64,000 bases of DNA from Euglena gracilis (lineage: Eukaryota; Euglenida; Euglenophyceae; Euglenales). Shown here one piece after another: positions 53,747-64,000 of this stretch. The notes below the pieces were generated by a model. The model was not told the DNA's origin. It saw only the letters and a program-made list of their open reading frames with translations, and made no database searches. The first letter of the stretch is position 1; each line of letters begins with the position of its first letter. Position numbers and translations under genes: made by a program. Location: positions 31,644,012 through 31,708,011 of the forward strand of contig CP154954.1 of assembly GCA_039621445.1 (NCBI GenBank), read 5' to 3'.

Positions 53747-53950
53747 TTATTTTACAGCGTTTGAGAGAATCTGAAAAGGTGGTGTTACCTTGGTTGGTCT
53801 GGTGGTGGGTACAACCGGTGCAGGGTTATCAGACAACGCGGTTGTGGTACCCACGGACAACTTTTCCGGTCGTGGTTTATCCAACAACGCGTAAGATTGG
53901 TCATCAAACCTTGTAATCTCACCTTGCGTGGATCGAGCATTCGGATTCAC
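53747..53950 (-). CDS. C-terminal part of minus-strand coiled-coil region
   Basis: VNPNARSTQGEITRFDDQSY...PAPVVPTTRPTKVTPPF, Pro/Thr-rich. Probably the tail of the coding region that begins near 55561. No domain recognised. Confidence 0.3.
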   Translation of the reverse strand: MNPNARSTQGEITRFDDQSYALLDKPRPEKLSVGTTTALSDNPAPVVPTTRPTKVTPPFQILSNAVK

Positions 53951-54217
53951 CTGTTTCTGAAGCCGTAATAGGGTGTTGCAGACACCTTGTAAGGTTTTCC
54001 TAATTACCAGTGAGCATTTTGTCGTAAAAAGCTTTGAATTCAGGGTTCTCGGTAATCCGGGAACGCAGACCTGCAGGCATGGACTTCATTTTCGTTAGCT
54101 TGGTGGACACCGAGGTATACCAGTTCCGAGTTCCCCAATAGCTTTTTGAGTACATCTAATGTCAAGAACTGTTGGGTAAGTGTGGAATACTTTTGTTGCA
54201 AGCCAACAATGACCGAA

Positions 54218-54877
54218 TTAATACTGCCAATGTCGAATTGTAACTGTAACTGCAGATAATTCTGTCGTTGTGCTACCTCCGCTACTTTTGATCTCAGATT
54301 TTAATAATCCAACCCGATTCGCGTCACAGTAGCAGGTTTTCTCCTCCAAACAGGAAAATTGCTCTACCAACTGCCGCACATACGCGTGAGGAGCAGAATT
54401 TTCTTTGGCGTATGACTGGAGTTGCCGAAACGTTTCCGTTTCCACGCACAACTGCATAATGCGGTGTTGCGATTCATGGAAAGTTGCAGATAGGGTAGTG
54501 AAGTGGTCCATAGACACAAATCCACCAATGCTGGTTGTTGCAGACCAGGAATCTCGTGTATGCAGCTGTTGTTGCAACTGCAACAACATGGATGAACAGG
54601 ACTCCATTTGTCACGATAATTGCTGTAGTGAGTCATGCAAGTGCAGAAATTTGGAGTCATTCCGCGTTTCCGCTTCATTCATGCATTCACTAATTAGCTG
54701 GAAGTTTTTCGGGAATTTTTTGACACATTTCGTCATTGGTTTCCCGAAATTTTGCAAGGTCAATACCTGCACTTTCGAAATGCCGCTGACAGCATTTGCC
54801 AACTTCCTGCACGTAATTACAGCAGTATTCCAGCTGGTAAGGACGTATTTCTGGTTGTCCTTATTAAACTGGAGCAC
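54218..54877 (-). pseudogene. Coiled-coil ORF interrupted by one TGA
   Basis: The minus-strand frame 54877-54611 (DNQKYVLTSWNTAVITCRKL...FPKNFQLISECMNEAETRND...LHDSLQQLS) ends at a TGA. It continues in the same frame from 54607 as MESCSSMLLQLQQQLHTRDS...FHESQHRIMQLCVETETFRQ...VEQFSCLEEKTCYCDANRVG to 54218. Long amphipathic helices suggest a coiled coil. No family recognised. Likely one protein with upstream 55088-55561. Confidence 0.4.
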
Positions 54878-54899
54878 TTTTGTTCAGTGCGGTTGCACA

Positions 54900-55561
54900 A
54901 TCTGCAACACGTTGTTGCACTTGGTTGAACTACCTCACAAGGGGGTGATCCCCTGAAAGCCCAGCAACGATATCCTGCACATCCTCAGCAGTGAGGGGCT
55001 CCCCAGTGCCCTTGCCCGGGTCATCCATGGTTTGAGATGCACCAGAGAATTCCGGTACCACAAGGCGATCTCCGGCTGCCAAGGTAGTTAGGGATAACAC
55101 CCATGCTCAGGTTTTGGTGGATGAGCTCTGGAATGGTTTGCCGGTGGAACAGCGGGTGGTCGTTGAAAAAAACATGTGGTTTCCAGCCCACCATCACCAG
55201 AGAATCCCGGTGGAGGAATCACCACGTGTCTATCCGGTGTGAGCAGCTGCACCATTGCCGCAGACAGAGACGAATACCCCCGTTGTGGCAGGGTGAGTGA
55301 GGAAGAGGCCGCGTTGGCCCCTGAAGCCAGTGATGTGGAGGGCTCATCGCGGACCACTGTCACTGAGGCCAAGTGTTTCAAACTTGACAATTGAACCAAT
55401 TGTGTCTCATCGGCGTGGGAACTGGAAGCACTTTCACTTAAAGTCTTCCAATCCCCTGTTTCTTGGTGAATATCTTGCAATGATGCCTGTCGTAAGACAT
55501 AATTGAATTGAGTGTTGGGGCCTGTGCGTTGCTTCTTTTCAATGGCAAAAACAGCAAACAC
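54900..55561 (-). CDS. N-terminal part of the minus-strand coding region
   Basis: The frame 55561-55088 reads FAIEKKQRTGPNTQFNYVLR...SSLTLPQRGYSSLSAAMVQL...PPGFSGDG. After a shift near 55090 the frame TTLAAGDRLVVPEFSGASQT then EPLTAEDVQDIVAGLSGDHP runs to about 54905. Unknown function; a Gag-like structural protein is possible from composition and neighbours. Confidence 0.35.
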
Positions 55562-55799
55562 CTACAAAAATAAGCAGTTGTGCTGGCACGAGAGGGCCTG
55601 TAACGGGCGATACCGTACAGAGCCTTCCGGGTCCTGCTCGTCTGCTTAGACTTTGACTAGAAGCCGGGATCTGGCGCTGAAACCGTGTAATAACGGTGCA
55701 GGGGCCATTCGCTGCCATTCAGCGCAGGATCGAACCAATGTGCTACCAAGTGTAATACTTGATAGCCTTCCTTTCTGTACCTGCTGCATGTGTATGATC

Positions 55800-56150
55800 G
55801 TCACCTAATCTGCTGCCAAGTGTACGTCTTATTCCCAATTCCGAATTGCCCAAAAGCCTTCGCTTTCGCCTTGTTGCAGTTACATAGGAAACTGAAAATA
55901 TTAGCAACAGAGAAAAAACATTTTCGCAACTTCCCCGAGAAGCAAAGCACACAGAGAAGAGGGGGAAAGGATAACGTACTGTAATAAGTCCGAGGAAGAA
56001 AGGCAAAATATATAGTATAAAAGAATACCACCTGTGGAGAGAGCAGGGGAGAGTGAGAAGATCCTAATAGGTTCCGCTGTCATTCCTACTTCCTCATCGG
56101 AAGGGCAGAGAGCAGACGCCTGATACACAGCCTCCCGTCTCATATCGATT
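55800..56150 (-). repeat. Dispersed repeat family, copy 3
   Basis: Matches 41490-41760 in the same orientation: CCAAAAGCCTTCGCTTTCGCC, CCCCGAGAAGCAAAGCACAC, AATACCACCTGTGGAGAGAG, AGATCCTAATAGGTTCCGCT and CTACTTCCTCATCGGAAGGG. The right end is lost. Confidence 0.8.
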
Positions 56151-56172
56151 CTTTACCTGGAAGTTCTTGAAG

Positions 56173-56243
56173 TAACCCCCCCCCCAATTAAAAGCCCCAC
56201 GGGGCTACTATTCGGTCACACTGTGGGGGGGCTTCTAATTGGG
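56173..56243. repeat. Hairpin with CCCAATTAAAAGCCCCA arms
   Basis: CCCAATTAAAAGCCCCAC is followed about 30 bp later by GTGGGGGGGCTTCTAATTGGG. A partial related string (GGGGTTCTAATTGTGGGGGG) occurs at 56545-56570, so this may be the end of a small foldback element. Confidence 0.6.
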
Positions 56244-56249
56244 TACCCT

Positions 56250-59200
56250 TTGTTTCAAGGAGAAACTTCGGCCGGCGGTCGATCCGGGGATCGAACGGGC
56301 TCCAAGTTTAAAAAATAGCAAGACACAACTATTCTAGTTTTTGGTTGGAGAGGCTATGTTTCAAGGATACTATATATCACTTTTGTTCTCAATTTCGACC
56401 TTTTTTCGTGGAGAAGTTTTGAGTTTTTCACCATTTTTCAGAATTTTTTTCGTCAAATTTCCCCCCGGCGTCGCTGGGGGGTGTTATTTGGATTTTTGGC
56501 GGGAAACCTGAGGGGGGGTCTTCTGTTTGAGCAGGGTTGTTATTTGGGGGGGGGTTCTAATTGTGGGGGGGGGGGATACGTGCCTCTCCGCTCAGCACGC
56601 CGAAGCTTACTTTTAATGTCATCAATAACGGCGAACAATGATGGTAACCTTGTCATTTTCTAAAGTGTTCATCTTTCTCGTGGTAACTACCAGATCGCTT
56701 ATCAGCTTGCAAATGCAAATGCAAGGTCTCTTTGCGCGTACACCAGGGGGGCGGGTTGTGCCTTTCGTTAAAATCTGCAGCCTTCCCCGGTTAATGTTGC
56801 AATGGGAAATTCTGTAATCTTTTGCTGTCTTTTCTCATACTTTTGTGGTTTTACCGTTTTATTTTGTTGCTCAACTTTTTTCCCTCCATTCCAAGTCTTC
56901 GTCTAACCACCCGAACCTTTTGCTGAATGCACTCGTCTGTTTCTCGAACTGTACCCCCTTGCAGACGGATACCAAAAACCAAAAGACTGAAAAGAAAACA
57001 TTCCCGCAAACAGGGGAACTATTCCCCTCAAAATTGGCCGCCTTGAGAAACTCAATAAACACTGATAATTTGAGAAAACCTTGATTTCTCAAACAAAACC
57101 TTTCTGATTTCTTTTTCTGAATACGCCACCAGGGCGTTATTAAAATTTAGTTCTTTCATGCAAACAGATAGTTCTCGGGCGTAACGATGTAAAAAGAGCT
57201 CTAAACCCACACCACCCCCAGTTCGAAGCGCGTGGCCGCCACAAGCGCAGGGACCAAAAAAAATTGCACCACCCGCTGTCCAGGGGGGAGGTCCACCACA
57301 CGCTCACCCCTCATTTTGATGGTATTTCTAGGAAGTAAACAAAAAAAGGTCCAAAAAAAAGCGCGCACCCCACCGCCAGAGGCTTAAGTCCGCTATAAGC
57401 GCACCCTTGCTTTTATTAGGGAGGAGAGGTTTTTTGGTTACCAGGCGTTATCATACTCAACCCAACCCTTCCGTTCCTCAAGAAATTGTAATTGTCGGTG
57501 CACACTCACCTGGGGTAGTGCCATGTTCTCGGTTTGGCTTGGGTAAAAATTGAAAGGTAGCGGCCCCAAAAGAGTTAGTCTTCCACCTCGATTTTACATT
57601 TTGCGATGTGCACACCAGGTGTCACCTCAATCTTGTATGAACCTTGCAGCAGACGCAGGTTTTAACCGAACAAGGTCCCAACCAACGAAGGTTCAAGCTT
57701 GCTTGCAAAGTCAGTGGAGGAAAACACCAAACCTTTTGCCCAGGTTCGAGAGTTTTTTTTTAGGCGCTTTGAGAAATTAAAGGCTCGAAACAATGTAAGT
57801 GAGTGCCGTTTAATTTATAAGCACCTTTTGACCCATCACGGAGACTATTTTGAAAAATTTTGCCGCTTCCTTCGCTTCCAGAGGAATGGGAAGAGGAAGA
57901 CTGGCCAACAGCACGATTCTTCCAATAACTAATTCATAGAGGGATAAGCAACTTGCCCTTGGCATGTTGGGGAATATCCTCCTCTCCAATGAAAATAATT
58001 TAATCGAATGTGTGTCCATGTCGTCGCACACCTTCCTAGGGAAAGCTTTGAAATCTTTTCCTTGAAACTCCACCTTACAGTTTTAATCCGCTTGCCCTGT
58101 CGCGCTTCATATCCCCATGCAATCCAAGCAGCACCGCTGGCGAGCAAGCAATAGCCTCAGAAGGGTAAAGTTCGTGGCACGAGGTATCGGACTGGTCCCC
58201 ATTTTTTAATAAAAATTCTGTCTTCCTTTTTTACCCTCCAACCGGCAGGGGATGTCGTCGCAGCACGAAAGGTCCACACATCGTGGGAAACTTCTGGGCC
58301 ACAAACCTTTGGGTTTGAATGATTTTGTCAATTTTTTGACTTCGCAACGGGTCCGAAGGCACAAATGGCATGTCACTCCACATGTGCAGCATTGTGCTCG
58401 CAAATCCTGCCGGAACAAGTCGACCAGGAGGAAAGGGGTCATAACAAAATAACCTTTTTCTCCACCTTGCCGGAGGGAAAGGGAAGGGATGACCCCTCGA
58501 GACTGTGCCATTTCCTGGGGCCGCATTGTCGGGGTCCGGCTGTCTGTCCCTTGTGGGACGTTTGCGGATCGGATATTTCGGTTCCCGGTGGACGAATTCT
58601 TTGGAAGGTAAATCTGGGATGGTGTGAAGCCTCTAGAATGTTCTGTAGGCCATTTCCGGGTGGTAACGGAGGATGAAATTGTTCACCTCTAACGGATACG
58701 GGTTAGAACGAACTAACCTGCCTTTTAACCATTAGGGGCCCGGCTTTCTGTATTTCAAAAAGCAAGAAAGAGGCTCGGACCATGCGAGTCCACATGTGAT
58801 TGAGGGAAAGGAAATTCCGTGTCAGAACGGGGATGGGATCTGGGGATATTATTACGGAGGATATCCCGTGCCACAGGGGCGTGTGGAAAAGTGGTTGGTG
58901 AGTACCCAGAAAAAACGAAGAAAGCCCAAATATGTGTGTATACCAGACGTGTATGCTTTGTGTGTGTAGATTCCTTGGCAGGGAGGGTGACACTGAGTGT
59001 CCCAGGTTGTGCAAGATGAGACGAAAGCACGCAAATACACCGCAGTTCCTACCAGAAGGTTCCTCTTATTTCAACCTGCTTGGACATGATGTGAATACCG
59101 CTTTTCACCTCAAACTCTTCCCAGACCACTCAGTGAATCATCTCCCACATATTGTGCCATACTTGGTAGCAGTTTCTAGATATTTTGTTTAAAAAGGGAA

Positions 59201-59300
59201 ATGTCACATGTCATGGGGAAAATGAAGGACAAAGGCTCCTGGGAAGCATGCTCTGCCTAAATCAAAGGAATGCTACGCCGTATTCTGGATTCTCCGCAGG
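56250..59300. other. Region with no supported gene
   Basis: Short ORFs on both strands only. A Cys-rich plus-strand frame at 58365-58676 (HFLGPHCRGPAVCPLWDVCG) and a minus-strand frame at 58526-58206 (AQCCTCGVTCHLCLRTRCEV) overlap, and I cannot choose between them. Confidence 0.35.
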
Positions 59301-59303
59301 ACA

Positions 59304-59627
59304 ATGAAAGCCAAGACAAGCGGTAAAAGCAGGACAAACAGGAAAAAGGTGACTGAGGAAATCCAGCAGGAAAATATGCAAGTAACGACGGCGAGAAGAA
59401 AAAAAATTGCTGTCCCTGCTGTCATCCTTTGGTTGGGTCCCAAGGATCATGTAATTGATCGTACGCTTTGGGGTGGTCAGAGCGATGGTCGCTGCGCAAG
59501 TGCCGAATATATGGCTTACCGTGGCTTGAGGGGCCCCGCCGGCAAGCCGGTATATGATGTTGCTGGCAGATGTAGGCAGCCTTGGGATTGCAGAGGGAGG
59601 GACCACCTTGCCAAACACTGTTGTTGA
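59304..59627 (+). CDS. Hypothetical basic protein
   Basis: Plus-strand frame KAKTSGKSRTNRKKVTEEIQ...VPAVILWLGPKDHVIDRTLW...CRQPWDCRGRDHLAKHCC. The opposite strand is also open over the same interval, so coding is uncertain. No domain recognised. Confidence 0.25.
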   Translation: MKAKTSGKSRTNRKKVTEEIQQENMQVTTARRKKIAVPAVILWLGPKDHVIDRTLWGGQSDGRCASAEYMAYRGLRGPAGKPVYDVAGRCRQPWDCRGRDHLAKHCC

Positions 59628-59764
59628 AGACGACGATGGCTTGGAATAGAGGAGGGTAATCCCGGGCATGAAAAACAAACCTTTTAGCTTTGGTTGTAAA
59701 GTGCGGGATTCACGTCAGAATATCATATTTCGTGCAAGCTTTCGGGAATTTTGCTCCTTTTCAG

Positions 59765-60305
59765 ACACTAAAGTCAGTGTGCTTGATCCCGAATGATGAC
59801 AACACAGAAAAGGGAGTCAATCCATTTTTGTCCCCGGATAGTTTCCCCTCCAAGAAACTCTTCGCCGAGAGTGGGAGCGCCATTCATTTGACCAATCGCT
59901 CAAGGGGGTTGGACAATAGGAGAATTGTTTTTAATGCTATTGTCGTGGCGTCTTTTGGTCTCAATGGCGACAGTAAGGTGAGTATGGCTTGCCTAAATCC
60001 ATGAATTGTGGATGAGGTTGTTGCTGCCTTTTCTTGAAAAGAGGCATTTATTACCCATTGACACGCTGAAGACAATGTTCGACAACATCCGAGAAAGCGG
60101 ACAACAAGGCATACAATGGGAAGTATTCCAACGTCCAAATGATGTATTGTTGGTGACACACGAAATGTGTTGCTACAACTACCAGAATTTCTTCAACGAA
60201 CACCACAGTTCTCATTCTCAAGTGGTCGGAATCTCCCTGACCTACCAACAAAAATTCGTCATTTGTTACATCCACTGCCACCACAAGTGCCCCGTGGACT
60301 TCTGA
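59765..60305 (+). CDS. Hypothetical spliced gene, two exons visible
   Basis: Exon 59765-59977 follows a CTCCTTTTCAG acceptor and reads TLKSVCLIPNDDNTEKGVNP...SGSAIHLTNRSRGLDNRRIV...LNGDSK. The donor GTGAGT at 59978 and acceptor GAAAAG ending at 60041 remove a 64-nt intron in phase 0. Exon 60042-60305 reads RHLLPIDTLKTMFDNIRESG...NDVLLVTHEMCCYNYQNFFN and ends at TGA. Upstream exons are probably missing. No known domain. Downstream plus-strand pieces (60541-61312) may be further exons or a separate gene. Confidence 0.45.
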
Positions 60306-60540
60306 GGCTTTGGAGTGCACGGTCGGACCACCAACCGCCCAAACACACAAAGGGCGCAGCCCACCAACGCGAATGGCGGAGGTCCAACAACAACGACAGC
60401 TACTGGGACGCATGTGCCTCGAGGTTGGAGAAATAGGCTACGCCGGACGAAACCACCGACAAATGCTTCTGCATATGCAGACCTACCAATGGAGGGCATG
60501 AATATGGAGAGATTGTAATTTTATAATTTGTTCAATCCAA

Positions 60541-61312
60541 GGCAACCACTGCAAGCAGAATACCTTCCTCTTCGACACAAATGCGACGAAGAAGTACCTG
60601 AAGAGCCTGTTCGGAGAAACCCTCCGAAGGGAAGACTTTGCCCCATTTTTCAAGCTAAAACGTACAAATAAGAATGGGTGAGCCATCCCGATATTGGACT
60701 GGTTTCCTTGCGGTTCAGGAGAACAAATTTTTGTCGGATAGCAAAGTCTCCGTCTACGACACCGTAAAAAACTTCTTCAACGTAAGCTGGCGGAGTGTGA
60801 AGCAGCGCAGTGTGCAGCTGAACAAGAACCTACAACGGATGCGTCATCCACAACAACAACAAAAAAAAGAGCAGCGAAGTCTGCAAGCAAACCTCGGAAG
60901 AGCGTTTGCACCGCCTCCACTCACACTTACAATCCCTGTTGAACATACCCCCGTACATTTGTCGGACTCTTCTTCTGTTTCGTCTTCCGAAATGGAAGAA
61001 GTGACGGAAAACGAACAGAGCACACGCACAGTCTGCTCCGTGTCTGCTAAGTATGAACGCGGAGAGGACAGCACACAACATGTCTTAAGGGACGAAGTGG
61101 CCTGCTACGGCACGACCTCAAACACCGTTACCAGACGCAGAACCCGACGCGCCTACAGAACTCACGATGGCCGAAGTGCCTGCAAACCGTACAATGGCCG
61201 CAGTGCCTGGACGGATACTGCCCCACCACCATCCACACGTGAAGAAAATGGACGAGACACGGAAGCAACCGACAGAGGTGTAATTGTGTTAAACCAACTG
61301 ACTGCACGATGA
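60541..61312 (+). CDS. Hypothetical protein, probably spliced
   Basis: A first piece, GNHCKQNTFLFDTNATKKYL...RREDFAPFFKLKRTNKN, ends at a GTGAGC donor (about 60677). After an AG at about 60739 the frame SKVSVYDTVKNFFNVSWRSV...NKNLQRMRHPQQQQKKEQRS continues to TGA 61312 through Ser/Glu-rich and Arg/Thr-rich parts. No recognised domain; the C-terminal two thirds look disordered. Confidence 0.35.
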
Positions 61313-61376
61313 CAACACGAAGCCATGTACAGCGTCCTTGCGGACCCGGACGACCTCATAATTACACAATCCAAAG

Positions 61377-61960
61377 TTGGGACGCGCCGCAGAACGTGTC
61401 CTGCCAAGCGTCCTAAGTGGCGTAGCCTCGATGATCGCAATGGTGAAGTCGAGGTCTTCGTCATCAACGCGGAGTCACCGTGACACGACACTTGGTGAAC
61501 AAGCCATACAAGAAGCTCCGGCTTCGACTTCGGCCAGGTTGCCTACTGCTGTACAAACTGCTGTCGAAACACACAAAGTGGTGACAACAACCGTATCGAC
61601 TACGGTCAAAACAGCCCCACCACATGACACAATACCCATAGTGGTACACACACCTGAACAGGTGGTACCGAGGGCTGCTGACGTACCATTCCCCACTACA
61701 CCAACAGCCAAACTTGCTCCTAAAAAGACTTCTGCGGAACGCCCCCTTCCGCCACAACGAAAAGTAAACCTAAGTCTAAACCACACCCTGCAGAACCGTG
61801 CAAACATACCGAACGACACAATGAACCAAAGTCTCCTCCTCCTACTGGGAGTGGTAGCAAACCAGGAAAGCGGGCGAAGACCCCAGCCCGTACCACACCA
61901 GCACCAACTTACGCTGAAGTGACCGGGAAAAGAGGTGTCACTACTACCCTCCGTGGTAGA
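61377..61960 (+). pseudogene. Thr/Pro-rich ORF ending TYAEVTGKRG
   Basis: Frame 61377-61922 is rich in Thr, Val and Pro (HKVVTTTVSTTVKTAPPHDT). In the adjacent frame from about 61740, PKSPPPTGSGSKPGKRAKTP and TPAPTYAEVTGKRG read more naturally, implying a frameshift. A (S/T)YAEV string near a Pro/Lys-rich stretch is often seen in LINE ORF1 or gag-like proteins, but that is weak evidence. Confidence 0.3.
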
Positions 61961-62239
61961 TCACGACAAGATACAACCTCTCAAAACCTCGCAAGAGGAT
62001 AACGTGACGTTTGACTAGGATGCGGATGCCTTCTTGTGGCAGGAGGACATCATCTGCATCCTGCCATGGAAAGACGCGTTGCTCTGATACAATCATCCCG
62101 CGAAAGCCGTAATTTTGTTGGACAGGTGGATTGAGCTTCTGTTCTTCAACGACCAGAAATGGAACTACTATGTTCGCCATGTTTGGCGTTTCTACAGTGC
62201 CATTTCGCCAAGGGTGTTTGCCCAGTACTCTGGGGAAAC

Positions 62240-62551
62240 ATTTCTTTTGACAATAGGACGGATGGCCAAATTATCAGGCTCTGTACAGTTTGTCACAACA
62301 TCCGTAACAGCGCTCTGGCTGTGCACGTCCGTTAAGCGAACACCAAAAGTAAAACATTTCACCACAACGTTTTTGTTCCAAACACAGCCGCATTCATCTG
62401 CGGTGACTGTCTCCTTGCTTGGGGACAATTGAAAAACTGTCGATGGTCGGAAGAGGAACGAGCCCGTGACGTACCGGTTTTCTGTGTCAACTGCCTACGG
62501 GCAGACATATGGTTGCCCGCAGGTGGCAGAAATCTCAAGGCCGCACCCTGA
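62240..62551 (+). pseudogene. Cys-rich zinc-binding-like ORF with one in-frame TAA
   Basis: The plus frame reads GNISFDNRTDGQIIRLCTVC...ALAVHVR, a TAA at about 62334, then FVPNTAAFICGDCLLAWGQL...EERARDVPVFCVNCLRADIW and stop at 62551. Three C-x2-C pairs (CTVC, CGDC, CVNC) suggest a zinc-binding fold. I do not recognise the family. Confidence 0.4.
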
Positions 62552-62951
62552 AGCGAGGAAATTCTAGAAGGTTCCTTGAATTACTTCAAAAAAACCGACA
62601 GATGTAACTACACAAAAGATTCAAGAAAGTTGAGCCCCTTGAGCGCAGCGGAATCGCCTTTGACTTCCAAACTGATTCCGGCGGAATCAGACTTGCTGTG
62701 TAATGTACAAAAGGGCGATTGCCCCTACTTTTTAATGCCGACTACTGGAAACCAGTCATTTATCCTTTATTCATAAAGGAGACCACTGTCTCGCAAACAA
62801 CGCGACCTTGGTTACTCCCTGACTACCCACCAGAACGACGTGGTTATAAATATTTTTTTCGGAAAGAGTTGGCTCCATTCTGAAACCACACGTCACCTGC
62901 TGTGCCTGTGCGTCCCGCTCGCACAACGTTGATTTCAACGTTCTTCCTGGG

Positions 62952-63233
62952 ATGCCACCAAAGGTGCCAGCAAACCATCCAAGATGGAACTACTACATAT
63001 GGCCTGCAACTTTTCTGAGAGTTCCATGGAAAAATTTGCAGATTTTCCTTCATAAGCGAGCTGAAACACTAAAAACTGAACTACCAAAGGAAATCCAAGA
63101 AGTCAAAAGCTCGGTTATCCCAGGGATCGTCATGGACGATCCTGATAAGAATCCAGACCTGCGTCCAATGGAGATGACCTTGATAACAGACCAAGACATG
63201 GGTAGGTACTTCAAAGAAACCCGCAAACGCTGA
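62952..63233 (+). CDS. Hypothetical protein
   Basis: PPKVPANHPRWNYYIWPATF...WKNLQIFLHKRAETLKTELP...DNPDLRPMEMTLITDQDMGR-type sequence ending TRKR-stop at 63233. Basic/acidic, no recognised domain. Its 3' end is duplicated 300 bp downstream without the rest of the frame. Confidence 0.35.
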   Translation: MPPKVPANHPRWNYYIWPATFLRVPWKNLQIFLHKRAETLKTELPKEIQEVKSSVIPGIVMDDPDKNPDLRPMEMTLITDQDMGRYFKETRKR

Positions 63234-63759
63234 GGGTTCCCTGCCGTGTACACTCAGGCATGGCTGAAATGAGCAGCGTCCCACAGAATGAGCAATACGC
63301 ATGTCATCATCGCCTTCAACTGCGTTTTAAGAATGTGCGGCAGAATCCCCTTAAGTGTGGTCGATAACATGGTTGATGTCAAAGAGTCAAGGCTACAAAG
63401 ACACTACGGTGTCAGTAAGAATACGCACAAAGCACAGCACTCGTGATAAGTACCCCAGACCTCTGTCCAATGGAGGTGACCTTGGTACAAGACCCTGACA
63501 TTGGTAGGTTCTTCAAGGAAACCCGCAAACGCTGAGGGTTCCATGCCGTGTACACTCAGCCACGGCTGAAATGAGCGGCGTCCCACATAATGAACGAGTT
63601 CTCGAGCGTGAATACGCATTTCATCGTCGCCTTCAACTCCTTTTGTAGACTATGCGGCGGAATCTCCTTAAGTGTGGTTGATAACACGTTGATCTCCAAG
63701 GGTCAAGTCTACAAAGACACAACGGTGTCAGTAAGAATACGCACAAAGCACAACACTCG
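63153..63759. repeat. Two-copy direct repeat of about 300 bp
   Basis: CAGACCT(G/C)...CCAATGGAG through GTCAGTAAGAATACGCACAA occurs at 63153-63443 and 63456-63759 with roughly 15 percent difference. The first copy begins inside the ORF at 62952-63233. Confidence 0.85.
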
Positions 63760-63879
63760 CGCCAGAATTCTTTTGTGCTTTCCCCCGCAAACTCGTTAAC
63801 CGTAATTTGGAAGCAGAGTATCCTGGTACTGTATCTCTTAACCTGGGACTGTGCCTTGCATCCAGACTGGCCGGGTCCG

Positions 63880-63945
63880 AAAAGGTAAATTAGGAAGAGC
63901 CCTGGAAGGGGGATGTGTACCAGGCTGACATTCTGCCTTGGCACT
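63880..63945 (+). repeat. Dispersed repeat family, partial copy 4
   Basis: AAATTAGGAAGAGCCCTGGA and GGGGGATGTGTACCAGGC match 40295-40335. Confidence 0.65.
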
Positions 63946-64000
63946 GTGTACCAGATACCATAGGCTACGTCCTACAAACTGGCAACGGCCGGGCCGTGCA

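Noticed and set aside
55700-55790. Minus-strand GGTTCGATCC, like a tRNA B box
   Set aside because: No cloverleaf can be drawn around it; a tRNA-derived SINE remains possible but I cannot show it.

Overview
The window looks like repeat-rich nuclear DNA of a microbial eukaryote that I cannot place taxonomically. Evidence for this is a SERBP1/Stm1-like gene split by 46-49 nt GT-AG introns, further GT-AG introns near 60 kb, CCCTAA/TTAGGG telomere-like tracts, and remnants of LTR, DIRS-like, Ty3/Gypsy-like and LINE-like retroelements plus small inverted-repeat DNA elements. I see no prokaryotic operons, rRNA, convincing tRNA or CRISPR array. Long C and G runs occur everywhere and may carry length errors, so some frameshifts could be sequencing artefacts.

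Layout. 1-13.2 kb is a segmental duplication (copy 1 at 1-5517, copy 2 at 6072-13239). Each copy has a head-to-head telomere-like hairpin, a hAT-like inverted-repeat element and a decayed non-LTR reverse transcriptase on the minus strand. The copies differ in two informative ways. Copy 2 carries a 1.65 kb palindrome-rich insertion that encodes a PHD-finger protein and is absent from copy 1. The segment carrying RT motifs B and C is inverted in copy 1. At 14.2-15.3 kb lies the only confidently named cellular gene (SERBP1/HABP4/Stm1 family). 15.9-24.1 kb is a complete, apparently young, non-autonomous LTR retrotransposon: 1.29 kb LTRs beginning TG and ending CA, a primer site matching initiator tRNA-Met, a polypurine tract, a CCAC target duplication, a long Gln/Pro-repeat gag-like ORF and internal satellite arrays, but no pol. 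24.1-29.7 kb holds little I recognise.

30.3-33.15 kb is a second, smaller LTR element with apparently identical 322 bp LTRs and a CAGG target duplication; its ORF starts inside the LTR. 33.75-34.78 kb is a third unit beginning TG and ending CA with long inverted ends, preceded by the same polypurine-side motif as the other two. 34.8-38.2 kb contains DIRS-like (tyrosine recombinase) retroelement debris on the minus strand and another RNase H fragment on the plus strand. Two copies of a 280-290 bp foldback element lie at 29.72 and 41.18 kb.

42.2-47 kb is a minus-strand set of Pro-rich ORFs, two of them separated only by TAA-ACC-ATG. 47.7-55.6 kb contains Ty3/Gypsy-like pieces (integrase zinc domain, RT/RNase H, gag zinc knuckle, RT N-terminus) lying on alternating strands, then a minus-strand coiled-coil ORF series. 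56-64 kb has a few plus-strand ORFs of unknown function, some with plausible introns, and a 300 bp direct repeat.

The strongest candidates for something undescribed are the TGTG-starting non-autonomous LTR family and the PHD-encoding palindromic element, for which an empty site is present in the same window.
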